Source: Porphyra umbilicalis
Taxonomy: Eukaryota > Rhodophyta > Bangiophyceae > Bangiales > Bangiaceae
Direction of reading: 5' to 3'
Assembly (NCBI GenBank): GCA_002049455.2
Contig: KV919190.1
Location: 1 to 52,394, forward strand
DNA length: 52,394 nt
This document shows, piece by piece, positions 51,952 to 52,394 of this stretch (the first letter of the stretch is position 1; every line of letters begins with the position of its first letter). The notes below the pieces were generated by a model that was not told the origin of the DNA, made no database searches, and saw nothing but the letters and a program-made list of their open reading frames with translations. A program made the translations under genes and the position numbers.

Positions 51952-52394
51952 ATGCAGATAATTCCCTCCATGCATGTCAAGTCCCCCGAGGCGATCATTA
52001 CAGACGAGGGGGAGAAACCGTCCCGCGCGCAACGCGCTGCACCCGCCGCGTGGCGCCCGGTCGGCCGTCGCCTGCCGCGCCCTCTCGGGCGCGCCAGCGC
52101 CCGCTCGGGCGCGCCAACCCGGCCTCCCGCGGGGCCCGCGTGCCGGGCGCGGCGGATCGGGTACGCTCCCTCAAGTGGCCCGAGCCGGGCAGCGGGGCCG
52201 CCCCCTCGCCCCGCCATCCCGCGTCGCCAACCCGTCGGCCACCACCGCCGCTGGCGTCGCCACCACGCGTCGTGGACCGCCGTCCCCCGCCGTCGCCGAC
52301 GTCCCCGCGGTGGCCCCCTGGCGCATAGGGGGCCCCGTAGTACTACATCCCCTTCGGCTGAGATGGAGCCGTCCCCGGCGACGCCTCCGCTAGC
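51952..52394 (+). CDS. Open frame running off the right edge, unidentified
   Basis: From ATG 51952 (MQIIPSMHVKSPEAIITDEG...) a frame stays open for 147 codons to the end of the window. The first 30 residues are of mixed, protein-like composition, then Arg/Pro-rich as expected from base composition. It could be the first ORF of a retroelement, or chance. No motif is visible and the other two + frames are also open. Confidence 0.25.
   Translation, partial: MQIIPSMHVKSPEAIITDEGEKPSRAQRAAPAAWRPVGRRLPRPLGRASARSGAPTRPPAGPACRARRIGYAPSSGPSRAAGPPPRPAIPRRQPVGHHRRWRRHHASWTAVPRRRRRPRGGPLAHRGPRSTTSPSAEMEPSPATPPL

Overview
The window is nuclear DNA of a very GC-rich eukaryote. It has CxG-rich coding sequence, long G/C homopolymers, a spliceosomal BUD31 homologue, a ferredoxin/BSD2-like protein with a plastid-type leader, and dense class I and class II transposons. 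A bangiophyte red alga (Porphyra/Pyropia type) is my best guess. That rests on composition and gene content only, not on a database match.

Layout: 0-2 kb holds the 3' end of an LTR retroelement, with an antisense gene running off the left edge, a purine tract and a putative LTR. 3-6 kb is a stack of non-autonomous DNA transposons: an interleaved foldback element, and a hAT-type MITE interrupted by a Tourist-type MITE. 6.7-7.3 kb is a macrodomain gene broken at a poly-G tract, followed by low-complexity G-rich DNA. 8.3-11.4 kb contains copies of a dispersed repeat (here RepT) and two hAT-like insertions with perfect 8-bp target duplications. 11.7-14.2 kb is the cleanest host-gene segment: BUD31, then a [2Fe-2S]/CxxC fusion, both on the + strand.

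14.7-30.8 kb is one nested insertion stack. A pogo/Tigger-like element (TIRs 15679 and 30759) carries a transposase gene. A 10.4-kb Ty3/gypsy chromovirus-like element (17897-28301, minus strand, TSD CCCCG, 393-bp LTRs differing at about 4 sites) is inserted in the 3' part of that gene. A hAT-like element sits on the left pogo boundary. Between integrase and 3' LTR the Ty3 element carries a long intact ORF on the opposite strand. 31-36.5 kb holds a decayed PIF/Harbinger pair (DDE transposase and convergent Myb-like partner). 39-40.5 kb is a cluster of inverted repeats. 41.5-45.3 kb is a recent tandem duplication of a 1,881-bp unit. 47-49.7 kb has a likely spliced small zinc-ribbon gene and a secreted-protein gene with a TATA box. 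The last 2.7 kb is GC-rich and unassigned.

The most interesting observation is a protein family with members at 1-1305 (minus) and 19462-21420 (plus). They share NEVVR, WPxA, TGL, FPW and EYGF motifs in the same order with nearly equal spacing. Each lies antisense next to the 3' LTR of a retroelement whose LTR starts TGTAGCATA. This suggests a conserved antisense accessory gene of a Ty3-type lineage. I know of no described function for it.
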